64,000 nt of DNA from Pegoplata infirma. Its lineage: Eukaryota > Arthropoda > Insecta > Diptera > Anthomyiidae. Where the stretch lies: NCBI GenBank assembly GCA_963921195.1, contig OY992537.1, forward strand, positions 57,932,313 to 57,996,312, given 5' to 3'. Every line of letters begins with the position of its first letter. Positions within the stretch are counted from its first letter, which is position 1. The notes under the pieces were generated by a model. The model did not search any database. It saw only the letters and a list, made by a program, of their open reading frames with translations, and was not told where the DNA came from. Position numbers and translations under genes: made by a program. Positions 53,596-64,000 of the stretch are shown here, in pieces.

Positions 53596-54667
53596 TAAAA
53601 ATTCTCGCAATCTAAGACAGATTTTCGCATCAAATAAATAAGTATTTAAATATATCCCAAATTGAAATTTTATTTTACAACCTTGTTTGTATTCATTAAA
53701 AGTTTGTTTCCTAAGTCTTTTTTTTTTTTTTTTGTAAATTAAATAAAATTACGTTCTTATATTTTTGTAGTACATACAAGTATTTTTTCTGCACGTGTCA
53801 TTAATATTTAATACATTGAAAACAATTTACGACATGCCTCACACCAATAGTAAGTGCTTGTGTCTTAAGTCTTTTGTTTTATTGTGTTCATCAAAATAGC
53901 AATTATTTTTATTTAATGACAGCAATTAAATTAATCTTTAGCAAAATATCATATACACTTTGAACCAGTTTCATTTAGCAGCTTTTATTTTTTCTTTAAT
54001 AATTTTGTTGCTAATGAGTCTATTTCCTAAGGATAAAGGTTAAATTGAATGATGAAATGAATTAATGACTTGATTTTATTTTAAAATTAAAAAAATAAAA
54101 TAATTCATTATCTTAATGGAAAATTTATTTCCATTGGGAAATTTAAAATAAAAACTAATTTATTAAAGAATATAAAAATTAAAAAAATCATGAATATTTT
54201 AATGCGATTAAAACGAAAATAGAGAGAATTTTTTGATTTTTTTTATTAATTAGCCTGAAAATAACTTTTTTGAAAAATACAATTTTTTAAACCTTTTACC
54301 AAAAACTGCATTATAAGTAATTGTTGAATTAACCTGTGTTTTCACCTTGTTATAATATAAATTATTCATCTTATCTCTTAAAATCAAATACTTGGTATGA
54401 AACAAGTTAATATGATATATAAAATGTTAATTAGTTAGTTTTTACATGTATGAGTTATTCAATATTATCAATTAATTTTTTATTAAACAAGATAATTTAA
54501 ATTGCATACAAGCTAAAACACTTGTTTGGAATATGTGTAGACAAAGTTAATATAAGGGCAAAATGTTAACGATTAAAATTGCTTTTTAAATGAATTATAT
54601 ACCAAGTTAAAATGTTTATATGTATTCTTATAAATCACATCTGATTCGAGATTTGATAGATCAGTAC
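53596..54667. other. Possible host unique island with two AAGTCTTTTG motifs
   Basis: AT-rich DNA without repeat matches. GTTTCCTAAGTCTTTTTTT at 53707-53724 and TGTCTTAAGTCTTTTGTTT at 53861-53879 are in the same direction, 154 bp apart. No convincing ORF. Confidence 0.4.
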
Positions 54668-55327
54668 TAGAGTTTTTTCTACGCACTTTTTCGTTTCCCG
54701 GGAAAGCGGGAAACTTTTGTCATTTTCCCGGGATCCCGCAGTGGGATATCTTCTCCAGGGATTTTTTTTTAAGAAAAATTTTTATTAAAAAGCTTAAAAA
54801 ATGGCTAAAAAGTAAGTTTGAGAAATAAGGATATAAGACTTATGAAAAAGCCTGTTCTCTCTCAAGTTTTAAAACATGTTTAATAATGATTTATGTTTTT
54901 AAAACGTTTGTATGGGTCTTAAAATCGACTGATTTTTTCCCCAATTTGATACTTAAAAAGAACAACTTTGTTGAAAAATCTGTAAAACAACTTTCAGTTT
55001 GAATAAGCAAACTTTTGGCAGATTTTTCTGCTGCAATGGACATTTGATTTGAATTCTCCGTCATTTAGTTTTAATAAACAACAGAAATCAGATAATTATT
55101 TTTGTAATTTTTGTATGGTTCTTAACATCGACTGATTTTCTTTCTAATTTGATTAATTCAGAAGAACAACTCTGTCGAAAAACATTTAAAACAACTTTCA
55201 GTTTGAATTAGAAAACTCTTAGCAGATTTTGCTGCTAAAATTAACATTTTACCTGAATTCTCCGTCATTTGGTTTTAAAAATAACAGAAATGAGATGATA
55301 ATTTTGGTAATTTTATAGATAAATATA
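54668..55327. repeat. Fragment of a TTCCCGGGAA hAT plus a 190-bp direct repeat
   Basis: TAGAGTTTTTTCTACGCAC followed by TTTCCCGGGAAAGCGGG and TTTTCCCGGGATCCCGC (54668-54760) resembles the left part of 43720-44454. At 54900-55310 a paragraph with ATCGACTGATTTT, ACAACTTTCAGTTTGAAT and TGAATTCTCCGTCATTTRGT is repeated in tandem with a spacing of about 225-235 bp. Confidence 0.5.
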
Positions 55328-56270
55328 CCCAGGCAGAAACTGCCAACCGTTCCAAAGAATAAGTATCCGCAAGCACTTTATTATTTGTGTAGAAGTTAGT
55401 ATGAATTTGAAAAAGTGCTTTGCAAGCGCTTTGCCAATGTTTTTCTATTTAAATCCGTTCAAAGTAAGTATACATATTTTAATAAAATTTATTAATTTTC
55501 ATAACAATTGGAATATTTTTTTATTTCCCTGCCGGATAAGTGGCCGGTCCTTGATAGTTCTCGTGATATGTCACTTAGACACAATGTCTATCACAAACTT
55601 TACACATTTTTATATAAAAACACGTTTCTTTTGTGAGGAAGTGTCTTAAACTCCGGATACATCACATGTGAAACGTCACTGGGTCTGTCCCTTTGGAACA
55701 CAACACGTTTCGGTTCAATACATCACTTTTTTTTCGGGACTTTTGCTAAAAGGTTAATCTAGGACTATTATTTAGGGTAGTTTCAAACAAAAGCATATAC
55801 TCATTATACCCTGTACCACAGAGTGGTGTAGGGGATAAAAATAAAGCCAAAAAAATTTGTGTCTGGGACTTGAAAAAGTTTTACACATTTTTCCGGGACT
55901 TAGAAAATATTTCAATGTATGTCCAAAGTTTTTTTATCCTAATTTTAATTAATTAATTAGTCAATTAATTTTTTATCCTAATTTAATAAATTTCTTTATT
56001 CAAATAAACACCAAAAACAGTTGTGTCTTCGGGACTTATACAATTTAGATACTTCCCATTTTTTGTCCTAAAAGTGCTATAATAGTACTATATTTTTTGT
56101 TTTTAAGGCGCTTTAAAGTCGCTTTAAAATAGCAACGGCATACCGTTTACCGTGGTTATAATTTTGGACGCTGGGAGAGTACTAAACTGTGATGCTTTCC
56201 CAGCATACAAGCGACCATAAAAGGTACTTTGCCAGCGCTCTCCCGTATTTTTCGTATTTTTCTGCCTGGG
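55328..56270. mobile_element. TIR element CCCAGGCAGAAA (relative of 20797-23259)
   Basis: CCCAGGCAGAAACTGCC faces CGTATTTTTCTGCCTGGG. As in 20797-23259 the subterminal parts carry AAGTGCTTT and AAGCGCTTT words. Left flank TA and right flank AT leave the duplication unresolved. An ATG-started frame at 55401 (MNLKKCFASALPMFFYLNPF) runs to a GTAAGT donor-like site near 55463. A DINE-1 subfamily-C 5' fragment (55746-55846, minus) is inside. Confidence 0.6.
55746..55846 (-). mobile_element. 5' end fragment of a DINE-1-like element, subfamily C
   Basis: On the minus strand TATCCCCTACACCACTCTGTGGTACAGGG is followed by the start of the body (AGTTTGAAACTACCC, GGTCCTAGA-like). The core and later parts are absent. 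Confidence 0.62.
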
Positions 56271-56950
56271 ATGTCATATTGACGTTAGTGTGCCACGTCA
56301 TAGAACTTTTTTACGCATTATCCAAAAACTAATGTACATTGAGCTGATTAAGGGATATTAAATAAATTACGCAATGCAACAAAAAACATTCACCTTAATG
56401 GCTCCAATGCACAGTGGTATATTATCGTTTTTTTTTTTTTAAATTTCGACCATTCAGTAAGTACCAAGCCGATTGCAGTGAAATTTATACCGGTTATAGC
56501 CAACACAATTTCGATATTAAGTTTGTACGGTGGATTAAAGAGTGATAATAGAGAGTAGGTTCAGAAAACATGTTGGAGTGTAAAAACTAATGGGGGTCGT
56601 TGAGGAGTTGAAATTTAAAAAAAAAATCAACAATTCTCAGAAAAAACCTCAGAAGTAAATACCAAATTATGTAACTTTAGAAAAAAAAATTTAAAATTCT
56701 CACAAAAAATAAGAAACATTTAAAAAACTCAGGAAAAATTGATAAAAGAAATCCAGAAAATGCTAAAGAAGGGTATTTTTGATTCCACACTGCAGAAAAT
56801 AGCTCTTTCTCTCTTTTAAAACACAACTTGTGGCGATTGTTAATTTAATAAAAGTTTTTTGCTCCTTACTACTTTAATTGAAATTCGTCACGAATTGGAT
56901 GTCAAGAGTTAACAAAAAAAAAGCAAATGATACAAACTACTAATGTCTTT
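56271..56950. other. Non-coding stretch with foldback fragment
   Basis: 56545-56600 (GAGAGTAGGTTCAGAAAACAT, AAAACTAATGGGGGTCGT) is a small fragment of the CATTCCATGTCAAATC foldback family. The rest shows nothing recognisable. Confidence 0.4.
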
Positions 56951-57965
56951 ATACCCTTCACTTATTGTTAGTGGTGGAGAGTATATGGGTCATTCCATGT
57001 CAAATCGAACACTTTGAATAATTTTTTTTTTATATTTTTAAAATTTGTTGAGAGTTTTTAGTACTCTTCGAAAATCCTTCGTGGTAAATTTTAAAATTTT
57101 TTTGATGACCCGTTCAAAAGATATCGAATTTTTAAAAGTTGGTAGTTTGTTCCTTTACTCAAACTTCTTCGATAATGACCCAAATTGCAAACATTTTTTT
57201 TTTTAATTTTTGTTTTTTTACGTACTTTAAAAAAAAAAAATACTAAAAAATTCTTAAAAGTGCTCTAGTATGAGATTTTTAAGTTTTTAAATTAAGATCT
57301 CATTTTTAAAAACGTGTGTACTCTATGATTTTTTTAAAATATTTTTGCATAAAATTTCTATCGATTCTACAAATTTGTTGCCCTGCAAGATCATGGGCTT
57401 ACAAATATTACTATTTCCAAAAATTTTTTGAAAAAAATTTTATTGTAATTTTCCAACCTTAAAATCATTTTTACTGCTCCAATGGTGCGTCGTAGAGGGG
57501 TCAATAGCAAGACCGACCCTCTTTAATTTTTACGCCTAAAAGTTTTTTTAGAACAAACTTAAGCCCTATCTGCAATTTCTAAGGGGGCTCCCATACAAAC
57601 CGACATTTTTTTAAAATTTGCTCCAACCGCTCTTACTGGCCTCAGAGTGCCCCTTAAGCAGTCAAATGTATGACCGACCCACAATATTTCTTAATCAAAC
57701 ATTTTTTCTAAACACACCTATCCTCTATCTTTATAAAAACTAAAAAAAAATTTGTATGGTGACCACCTTTAGGGTTGAAGATAGAGAGGGTAGATGTGTT
57801 CAAAAAAATATTTGAATTAAAAAAATATTGTGGGTCGTTCATGCATTTGACTGCTCAAAGGGTACTCTTAGGACAGTAAGAGCGGTTGGAGCAAATTTTA
57901 AAAAATGTCCTTTTGTATGGGAGCCTCTTAGAAATTGGAGATAGGTTATTTGTTTGTTCTGAAAA
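56951..57965. mobile_element. CATTCCATGTCAAATC foldback copy, truncated
   Basis: TATATGGGTCATTCCATGTCA (56982) begins the left arm. The paragraphs with GTAGAGGGGTCAATAGCAAG follow. Near 57735 the inverse paragraphs start (GATAGAGAGGGTAGATGTGT) and are cut off at about 57965. A 5' DINE-1-like stub (TATACCCTTCACTTATTG, 56951-56984) abuts it. Confidence 0.6.
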
Positions 57966-58209
57966 ACAAACAAATTGCTATTTATCTTCGACGGTCAGAT
58001 TTGGCTCAAATTAAGTTCAAATAAAAGCTTGTTGTAATTTCTATGAAATAATCAATGGAAAACAATTTTGCGATTTTATTTAAAAAATTTCTTTGACGTA
58101 GAAATTTTTTGACAAATTTAAAATGGCTAAATCTCGAAATCTGATCGACTGATTTTAGAAAATTTTTAATATTTTTATTCAGTATGCCAAAATAAATATA
58201 AATAATGTG

Positions 58210-58345
58210 TCACAATGGCAGAGTACTCTGTGCCAGTGAGTGGATTTTGTTCCTTTCTCTTTCGCACTTACACATAATTTGTATAATGTCGTCTCTATTT
58301 TTACAGATGGTACTCTGTAGCACAGAGTACTCCGACATTGTGTCG
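58210..58345. mobile_element. 136-bp hairpin MITE, GAGTACTCTGTGC ends
   Basis: CACAATGGCAGAGTACTCTGT faces ACAGAGTACTCCGACATTGTG. GTGTC occurs on both sides as a possible 5-bp duplication that overlaps the ends. The GAGTACTC palindrome lies inside each TIR. Confidence 0.55.
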
Positions 58346-58660
58346 GAGTCTTTAAAAATGTTGGGGAAATTTTCCTAAAAATTCAAAACTTTGATCGAAG
58401 GCTCAAATTTAGTTTAAATGAAAGATTCTCTCAAGCTCTATGAAAGGGTCAGAGGAAAAAATTTTGAGATGGTTTTCAAAAAAAATCTTGAACGTAGGAA
58501 AAAGCCGTTATTTTTTAAAATTTCGAATAGCGATATCTCGAAAACCATTTTTTTTATATTCGTGTTCTGCGCATACAAATTGTTCAAATTTTTTTTTATT
58601 TTATTTTTTTTATTTTATTTTCAAAAATCTAAAATCTTTGTCGAATTGTCCTCAAATTTT
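58346..58660 (-). repeat. Dispersed repeat, inverted copy of 15380-15790
   Basis: AAAACTTTGATCGAAGG, TCTTGAACGTAGGAAAAAGCC and ATATCTCGAAAACC are inverse to phrases at 15500-15720. The two forward ORFs (58418-58705, 58440-58670) come from this non-coding repeat. Confidence 0.5.
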
Positions 58661-58682
58661 TACCACATAAGTATTAGGACTA

Positions 58683-59639
58683 CACCATTTCCAATTGTAT
58701 TTTAAAAATTTCCAAATGTATTTCAAAATTGTCCAAATGTATATTAAAATTATACAAATGAATTTTAAAATTATCCAAATATATTTTAAAATAGTACAAA
58801 TTCATTTTAAAATAGTACAAATTAATTTTAAAATTGTTCAAATGTATTTTAAAACTGTCCAAGTATATTTTAAAATTGTCCAAATGTAGTTTAAAATGTT
58901 CTAAATATTTTTTGAAATTGTCCAAATGTAATTTAAAATTGTCCAATTGCATTTTAAAATTTTCCAAATGTATTTTAAACTATTCTACATAATATATTTA
59001 AATACGTTTGGAATATTTTTAAATACGTTTGGAAATTTTTAAAATACATTTGGACAATTTTAAAATACATTTGGACAATTCTAAAAACATTTGGACAGTT
59101 TTGAAAATACGTTTAGAAATTTTTAAAATACATTTGGACAATTTTAAACTACATTTGGATAATTTTAAAATACATTTGGGCAATTTTAAAATACATTTGG
59201 ATAATTTTAAAATATATTTGGAAATTTTTAAAATACACTTGAAAAATTTTAAACAACATTTTAAAATATATTTGGACAATTTTAAAATACATTTGGAAAA
59301 TTTTTAACTACATTTGGACAATTTTAAAATACATTTGGACAAATTTGAAAATACATTTGAAAATATTTAAAATACAATTGGACAATTTTAAAATAAATTT
59401 GGAAAATTTTACACTACATTTGGACAATTTGAAATATAATTGGACAATTTTAAAATACATTTGGACAATTTTAAATACATTTGAAAAATTTTAAACTACA
59501 TTTGGACAATTTTAAAATATATTTGGACAATTAAAAAAATCATTTGGATAGTCTTAAAATATATTTGGAAAATTTTACAATACATTTGGACAATTTTAAA
59601 ATATATTTGAAAATTTTTAAAATACAATTGGAAATGGTG
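58683..59639. repeat. Inverted pair of 21-bp minisatellites inside TACACCATTTCCAATTG ends
   Basis: The left array (58690-58975) repeats TCCAAATGTATTTTAAAATTG. The right array (59030-59635) repeats the inverse. The centre lies near 58985-59010. Outer ends CACCATTTCCAATTG and CAATTGGAAATGGTG are inverted, and TA flanks both. Because 21 is a multiple of 3, every frame gives a 7-residue repeat (such as NFKIHLD), which explains several ORFs. Arms are unequal (about 290 versus 605 bp). Confidence 0.78.
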
Positions 59640-59642
59640 TAG

Positions 59643-61002
59643 TAGAATAAAAATTTGCGCGGACATTCAAAATGGGAAGAAAATATTTTTGCCATACAAA
59701 AAAAAAAAATGCCGCTCTAATAAATATGTGTGGATTGGATATCTGACATCTATTTAGGTATTTTTTTTGCAAATAATAGTCCCATCTTATATAAAACATA
59801 CCGCCATCATTGATAGCTAGCTACCTTTTTAACAAAAACAAAAATTGTTGGTTGTTAACTCAATTAACCTCAAAGTAAATTTGTAATTTTTTTTTTGCTG
59901 CAGTTCAAAAATTAGTACTTTACATGCAAAAAAATGTAATGTCATGCTTTATTGCAAAAAAAATGCATTTAAATGAATGAGCAATATTTTTTTTAAATAT
60001 TTTCCTTGTAAATGTTTTTTATTATTCTCAACGACAGATCAATCAAAATTACAAGTTGTTGTTTTACAACTCTTCAACTGTAAGTGAAGTTGTAGTTATA
60101 TTTGATAATGATACTTTAACAACCATATCAATGTTTCTTTTTTTATTATCCATATTCCGATGTAAACAATGATGAATTTGCTTAATTTTTGTTTTTTTAA
60201 TCCATGAATTTTATTAATATTTTTCTTGCTTTTTTTTATTTTTGAAAAATTCTTGTAATATTTTTTGTTGGCATTGTAAGTTATTGAGTTTAAAGGTATT
60301 ACATGTTGCACATGTTGCATTACATACATATTTGTACTTGTATACGCTTTATTTGATGGATTGGTTTAATTATAGTGATTGATGTTTATGACTTTTAATA
60401 CATTGTTTAATACTACTACAATAATCTAAAATTTGTTTTACACCTTTACTGCATTTTTGTAAATTTTTTTTCAATTAACATTAAATATTGAGGGAAGTAT
60501 TTTTTTTAAAATGGATATCAACAGCATAAATTAGTATACTGCCTTGAATTTTATTGTTTAAAATCAAAAAAATAAAGTTAAATAAAAAATATTTATGATG
60601 GGAATAAAATTTTGTGAGTTTGTGTCTTAAGTCTTTTGTTTTTATATGCAGATTTTAAGAAATGTGCTAGGATTTTAAGAACTATTTAAAAGTTCTATTG
60701 AATGAAAAAAAAAACTTGTTATCAAAGAACTTTTTGGAATCTTACAATGTTCTCTAAATTTAAGATTTTGCACAAAATTTTCACAGCTTAGCATGTATGG
60801 GGCATTCCATGCAATTTCGGATTTTTACTTATTAAATGCAACTTGCATCCAAGTTTTCAGAATTTTTTAAAAAAAAAAAAAATAATAAAATGTTCGATTA
60901 ATTTTGACCAGTTAAAACTATCATTATCTTAAAAAAAATTTGGACAAAATAATCAAAAATATAAAAGGTAAAATAAAGAATATATAAAATTTAGAATATA
61001 AT
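59643..61002. other. Mostly unique AT-rich DNA with one AAGTCTTTTG motif
   Basis: TTTGTGTCTTAAGTCTTTTG at 60619-60638 is the sixth copy of the shared motif. The end (60790-60960) resembles foldback termini (TATGGGGCATTCCATGCAAT). No convincing gene; ORFs at 59617-59799 and 60096-60329 are low-complexity. Confidence 0.38.
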
Positions 61003-61080
61003 CCAATTGGTGCTCCAACGGTTAAGGCGACTGATCAAATGAGATATGCATCTTAAAGAGTTATGTTTAATCTTTACCCT
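61003..61080 (+). ncRNA. Possible tRNA-Ser/Leu-like relic
   Basis: GGTGCTCCAACGGTTAAGGCG resembles the D-arm/A-box region of a class II tRNA (GTGG..GGTTAAGGCG). About 35 bases on, GTTATGTTTAATCT weakly resembles a B box (GGTTCRANTCC). The acceptor stem does not pair well. This would be a decayed tRNA or the head of a tRNA-derived SINE. Confidence 0.25.
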
Positions 61081-61337
61081 CTACTTATTTTTAAGTCTCC
61101 ATCACACTGGGTTCTTCCGCTATGAGTTTCCAAAATACCCATAATGGCGATTTTTTTGAACTTTGACCACAATTTCCTCAAAAACCTGATGTGATGGAAA
61201 ATCGTGGAGACCGGATTTTTGACCACTAGAATTATTGTAATCAATTGTATAAGGTCGCGTTCCACTCGCATTTTCGATGTTTAGTTGTGTTATCTTTATA
61301 TAAAGTACCCACACATACGAGGAACCCCTGGACTCCC
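61081..61337. repeat. Fragment of a Harbinger-like foldback
   Basis: The phrases TCCATCACACTGGG, GATGTGATGGAAAATCG and the end TTTAGTTGTGTTA resemble the right part of 26046-26746 (GAGCTGTGTTA). Related sequence also starts at 63385. Left ends are not found. Confidence 0.4.
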
Positions 61338-61359
61338 TCCACTCTAGTGATAGAGGGTA

Positions 61360-61534
61360 CACTAAGAAAATTATTTCATTAACATTTTGTAGGTATTTTA
61401 AAAAGTAATCAGTAAAGTTATTTTAAAAGAAAAATCATTAATATGAAAAAAAAACAGTGGAATGGTTTTAAAATAAAATTTCATTTGTTTTAAGTGTATA
61501 TTCACTGGAATTTACCTACATAATTTTTTGAGTG
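61360..61534. mobile_element. 175-bp MITE, TIR CACTAAGAAAATTAT, TSD TA
   Basis: CACTAAGAAAATTATTTC faces ACATAATTTTTTGAGTG. TA is duplicated at 61358-61359 and 61535-61536, and intact DINE-1 copies have a single GGGTATATA there. The TIR resembles CACTCAAAAAAA of 28454-29332. Confidence 0.72.
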
Positions 61535-61661
61535 TATATATAAATTTGTCATTCCGATTGTAACACCTCGAAATATTGGTCTAGGACCTTATAAAGTATT
61601 ATATTCATGATCCTCGATCGATTTTAAGACGATTTAGCGACGTCCGTCCGTCCGTCAGTCC

Positions 61662-61924
<263 letters not shown>

Positions 61925-62286
61925 CGTAGAAAAGGGCTTTACAGAGGCTACTGAAGTTTGGAATATATGTTGGTCATATACCTGGTCAGGTTGGAATTGA
62001 AATCCAGCCAAATCGGTCCAGTGGTTTAAAAGTTATGAGCAAAAGAGTAAATTTCGGCATTGGTTTTTCTGGAATTTACGAGATAAAAAACACGACAACT
62101 TTCGAAAGACAACAATGAGACCGATGAAACTTAACATATATATTCACCGTTCCCCAGATCTACTTGGAATTAAATTTCAGCTCAATCGGTTAAGTGGTTC
62201 AAAAGTTATAAGCAAATCCCTGAATTTCCGATTGGTTTCATCTTAAATGCCACGTGTTAAAAAGTTTTAAAAGCATTAGTGGTAAC

Positions 62287-63132
62287 TAGGGTGTTCAGCC
62301 GATTAATTCTTGTTCGATTAATCGAACAATTTTTGACGAATAATTGTTCGATTTATTTTAAATTGCTAATTTCGATTAAAGGATTAATCGAAGAATTAAT
62401 GTCGATTAATCGAATAAAAAAAAATATATGGTTTTTCTGGAAATATGCATATTGTTTTGAATTTTAAGTCAAATAAACAAACCAAATGTATGTGACCGCT
62501 GGAATTCAGAAAAAAAACAGTCATGTTTCTATAGTGGTCCTTATTTTAATTTTTTTTTTCGGATTTTCGCTGCTCTTGAAGCTTGGATAAGTACATGATA
62601 AAATATTGGGCCAAATCAGTTCAAGTTTTGGGCAAAAACCCACTAAATTATAAAAATATAAGTTAAAAATTTTATAAATATATTTTTTGTTTAACATTTT
62701 TCCAAATATTGTCAGATAATAAATAGTAGCATAAAATGCTTGTGATATCGGTTATCCATATAATTTGGCAACAAAAATAATTTTTGGATTCTACCCATTT
62801 TTCAAATCTCCAAAATAATTTTTTTTTAATTTTCGCAGAATACTCAAATTTTAAAACATTTTGTTATGCTTTTACGTTTGTGTTATTTTTTTTGCTAAGT
62901 AATAAAATGTTAAAATACTTGTAATTAATATTGTTTATTTACTTAAGTACCAATTTTTTCTAAAATTGTCGAAAAAAAAATCTTGATATTTAGAAAATCT
63001 CTGAATTTGGAATTATTCGATTAATCGACCAATTTTCAAATTTTATTCGTTTAATCGAATAAGTCAAAAACGCCAAATTTCGATTAATCGTTTAATCGAA
63101 CAATAAAAAAACCCGATTAATTGAACACCCTA
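62287..63132. mobile_element. hAT MITE, TIR TAGGGTGTTCA, rich in CGATTAATCGA
   Basis: TAGGGTGTTCAGCCGATTAA faces TTAATTGAACACCCTA. GTGGTAAC is duplicated perfectly (62279-62286 and 63133-63140). Arrays of CGATTAATCGA lie at 62300-62420 and 63010-63125. The middle is T-rich with no transposase. Confidence 0.9.
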
Positions 63133-63139
63133 GTGGTAA

Positions 63140-63384
63140 CCCAGCAAAAAATAATCGATATTTCGGAAGCAGTGCATACAAGAATGCACTTGTGTAAGCG
63201 AATGATTTTTGATGTTGTTGTTTTTTTATGGCATTCGCTTAGACAGCTGCATACCGTATGCAGTAGTGTAAGGGAGAGATTTTGTTGGCATACTAACCTG
63301 CATACCGGTTGCAGTAAAGTATGGCAATGACTTAAAAAAATACTAAAAATATTTAAGAAAAGGCATGATTTCAATTCATACACC
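63140..63384 (+). mobile_element. Left part of a CCCAGCAAAAAATAA element
   Basis: CCCAGCAAAAAATAATCGATA matches the start of 3328-3484. Inside are TGCATACCGTATGCAG palindromes (63247-63265, 63300-63316). The right end is not visible before the next repeat, and the opposed ORFs here (63117-63383) are shadows of these words. Confidence 0.5.
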
Positions 63385-64000
63385 GCTCAACACTCATTTT
63401 CCGGTTTGAATTCTGGTGATCAATTTTAGTAGACTTTGATCTCCTGATTCCAAATCAGTTCTCCAAATTTGTCCATCACGTCCAGATTTTTAGTTATTCA
63501 TGGTTGAAAATGCGAAAAATGACGATTTTTGCAGTATTTGAAAGCCTGCACAGCAGCCATTGAGTGGAATACAAATCTGGTATAAAGCGCAAAAGTATAA
63601 TTTTTCTTTGGTCTCCAACATAGAAAACAATTTTTTTTATAATTTTTGCTTTTGGTTGGGTTACACTTGCGTTTTAAAATGACTCTGTTAAAATTATAAT
63701 TTTTGTAAAAAATATAAGGTAGATACCTTAATTTTTTTTATATTTTTCAAAGAAAAACTAAAAAAAATAAATATTTTACAAATTTAAGTTATTTGTGTTA
63801 TTTTTCGTACAAACCGAAAGATATCTTTAATGGGTTTAAAAGTATATAAAAAAGAATAAACTTTTGCCTAAATTTTAAGCTCATCACAGTAAAGATTGAT
63901 CATCTGGTTTTTGTTTTAGAGCCTTTTAAAAATGGTGCTTTTTCTAATTTTTTTCACAGTGTTTTTTTAAATAAATGTTTGGCCAATAATACTGCAACAA
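63385..64000 (+). repeat. CACCGCTCAACA foldback, left part, runs off the window
   Basis: CACCGCTCAACACTC resembles the TIR of the Harbinger-like elements at 26046 and 43608. GTCCATCACGTCCAGATTTTTAG corresponds to their TATCACGTCACAATTTTGAG. The right end lies outside the window. Confidence 0.5.

Noticed and set aside
58680..59307. Heptad-like peptides (NFKIHLD repeats) on both strands
   Set aside because: The 21-bp minisatellite is a multiple of three, so any frame gives a seven-residue repeat. Both strands are open for the same reason.

Overview
The window looks like AT-rich, repeat-saturated nuclear DNA of a higher fly (Brachycera, plausibly a calyptrate such as a blowfly or house-fly relative). 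The evidence is the many DINE-1/INE-1-type elements (a TATACCC start hairpin, a conserved core, a GTCY proto-microsatellite and a 3' hairpin), a fly-type non-LTR retrotransposon, and long introns with GT-AG signals. No bacterial-type operon, rRNA or CRISPR array is visible. The species call is inference; the repeat structures are seen directly.

Genes. The only good host-gene candidate is a first coding exon at 30691-30924 (+). It encodes 78 aa with a polar N-terminus, then a hydrophobic anchor, and ends in a CAG|GTGGGT donor. The rest of that gene is not recognisable here. The only long ORF is the ORF2 of a 5'-truncated LINE on the minus strand (about 36694-39386). It has reverse transcriptase, RNase H and a C-terminal zinc knuckle, and the insertion has a target-site duplication (TSD). 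Short coding relics are at 2666-3011 (-, frameshifted), 3122-4119 (+, broken by two hAT elements), 21089-21347 (+, spliced, inside a TIR element), 46936-47281 (-, spliced, inside a TIR element) and 49448-49645 (+).

Layout. Nested transposons make up most of the window. 1-8.5 kb: hAT elements, a 2.6 kb PIF/Harbinger-like element (5739-8385) and a maze of CCCGAGTAAAA elements. 9-9.7 kb: a DINE-1-like element. 10.4-18.6 kb: one hAT element inflated to 8.2 kb by insertions (DINE-1-like elements, foldbacks, a Harbinger-like element, another hAT). 20.6-25.7 kb: DINE-1-like elements carrying a 2.46 kb TIR element and a Transib-like element. 25.7-29.3 kb: a palindromic minisatellite split by a Harbinger-like element, and a TA-flanked element. 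29.9-31 kb: host exon. 31.2-36.3 kb: DINE-1-like elements and MITEs. 36.7-39.4 kb: LINE. 41.5-45.3 kb: a foldback carrying a Harbinger-like element that carries a hAT. 46.6-50.4 kb: TA element, DINE-1-like elements, foldback remnants. 51.4-53.6 kb: four-level nest. 55.3-59.6 kb: TIR element, foldback, inverted 21-bp minisatellite. 61.3-63.1 kb: DINE-1-like element with a giant GTCT tract and a hAT.

Between these blocks lie islands with no recognised repeat (about 9.7-10.4, 18.6-19.1, 39.5-40.4, 45.3-46.6, 53.6-54.6 and 59.8-60.8 kb). Four of them share a motif, TCYTAAGTCTTTTGTTT, found six times. The most novel-looking items are a set of TIR elements with CCC(A/G)RGYARAAA-like ends and 2-bp duplications of no fixed sequence, the palindromic subterminal motifs specific to each hAT family, and the small spliced genes inside two TIR elements.
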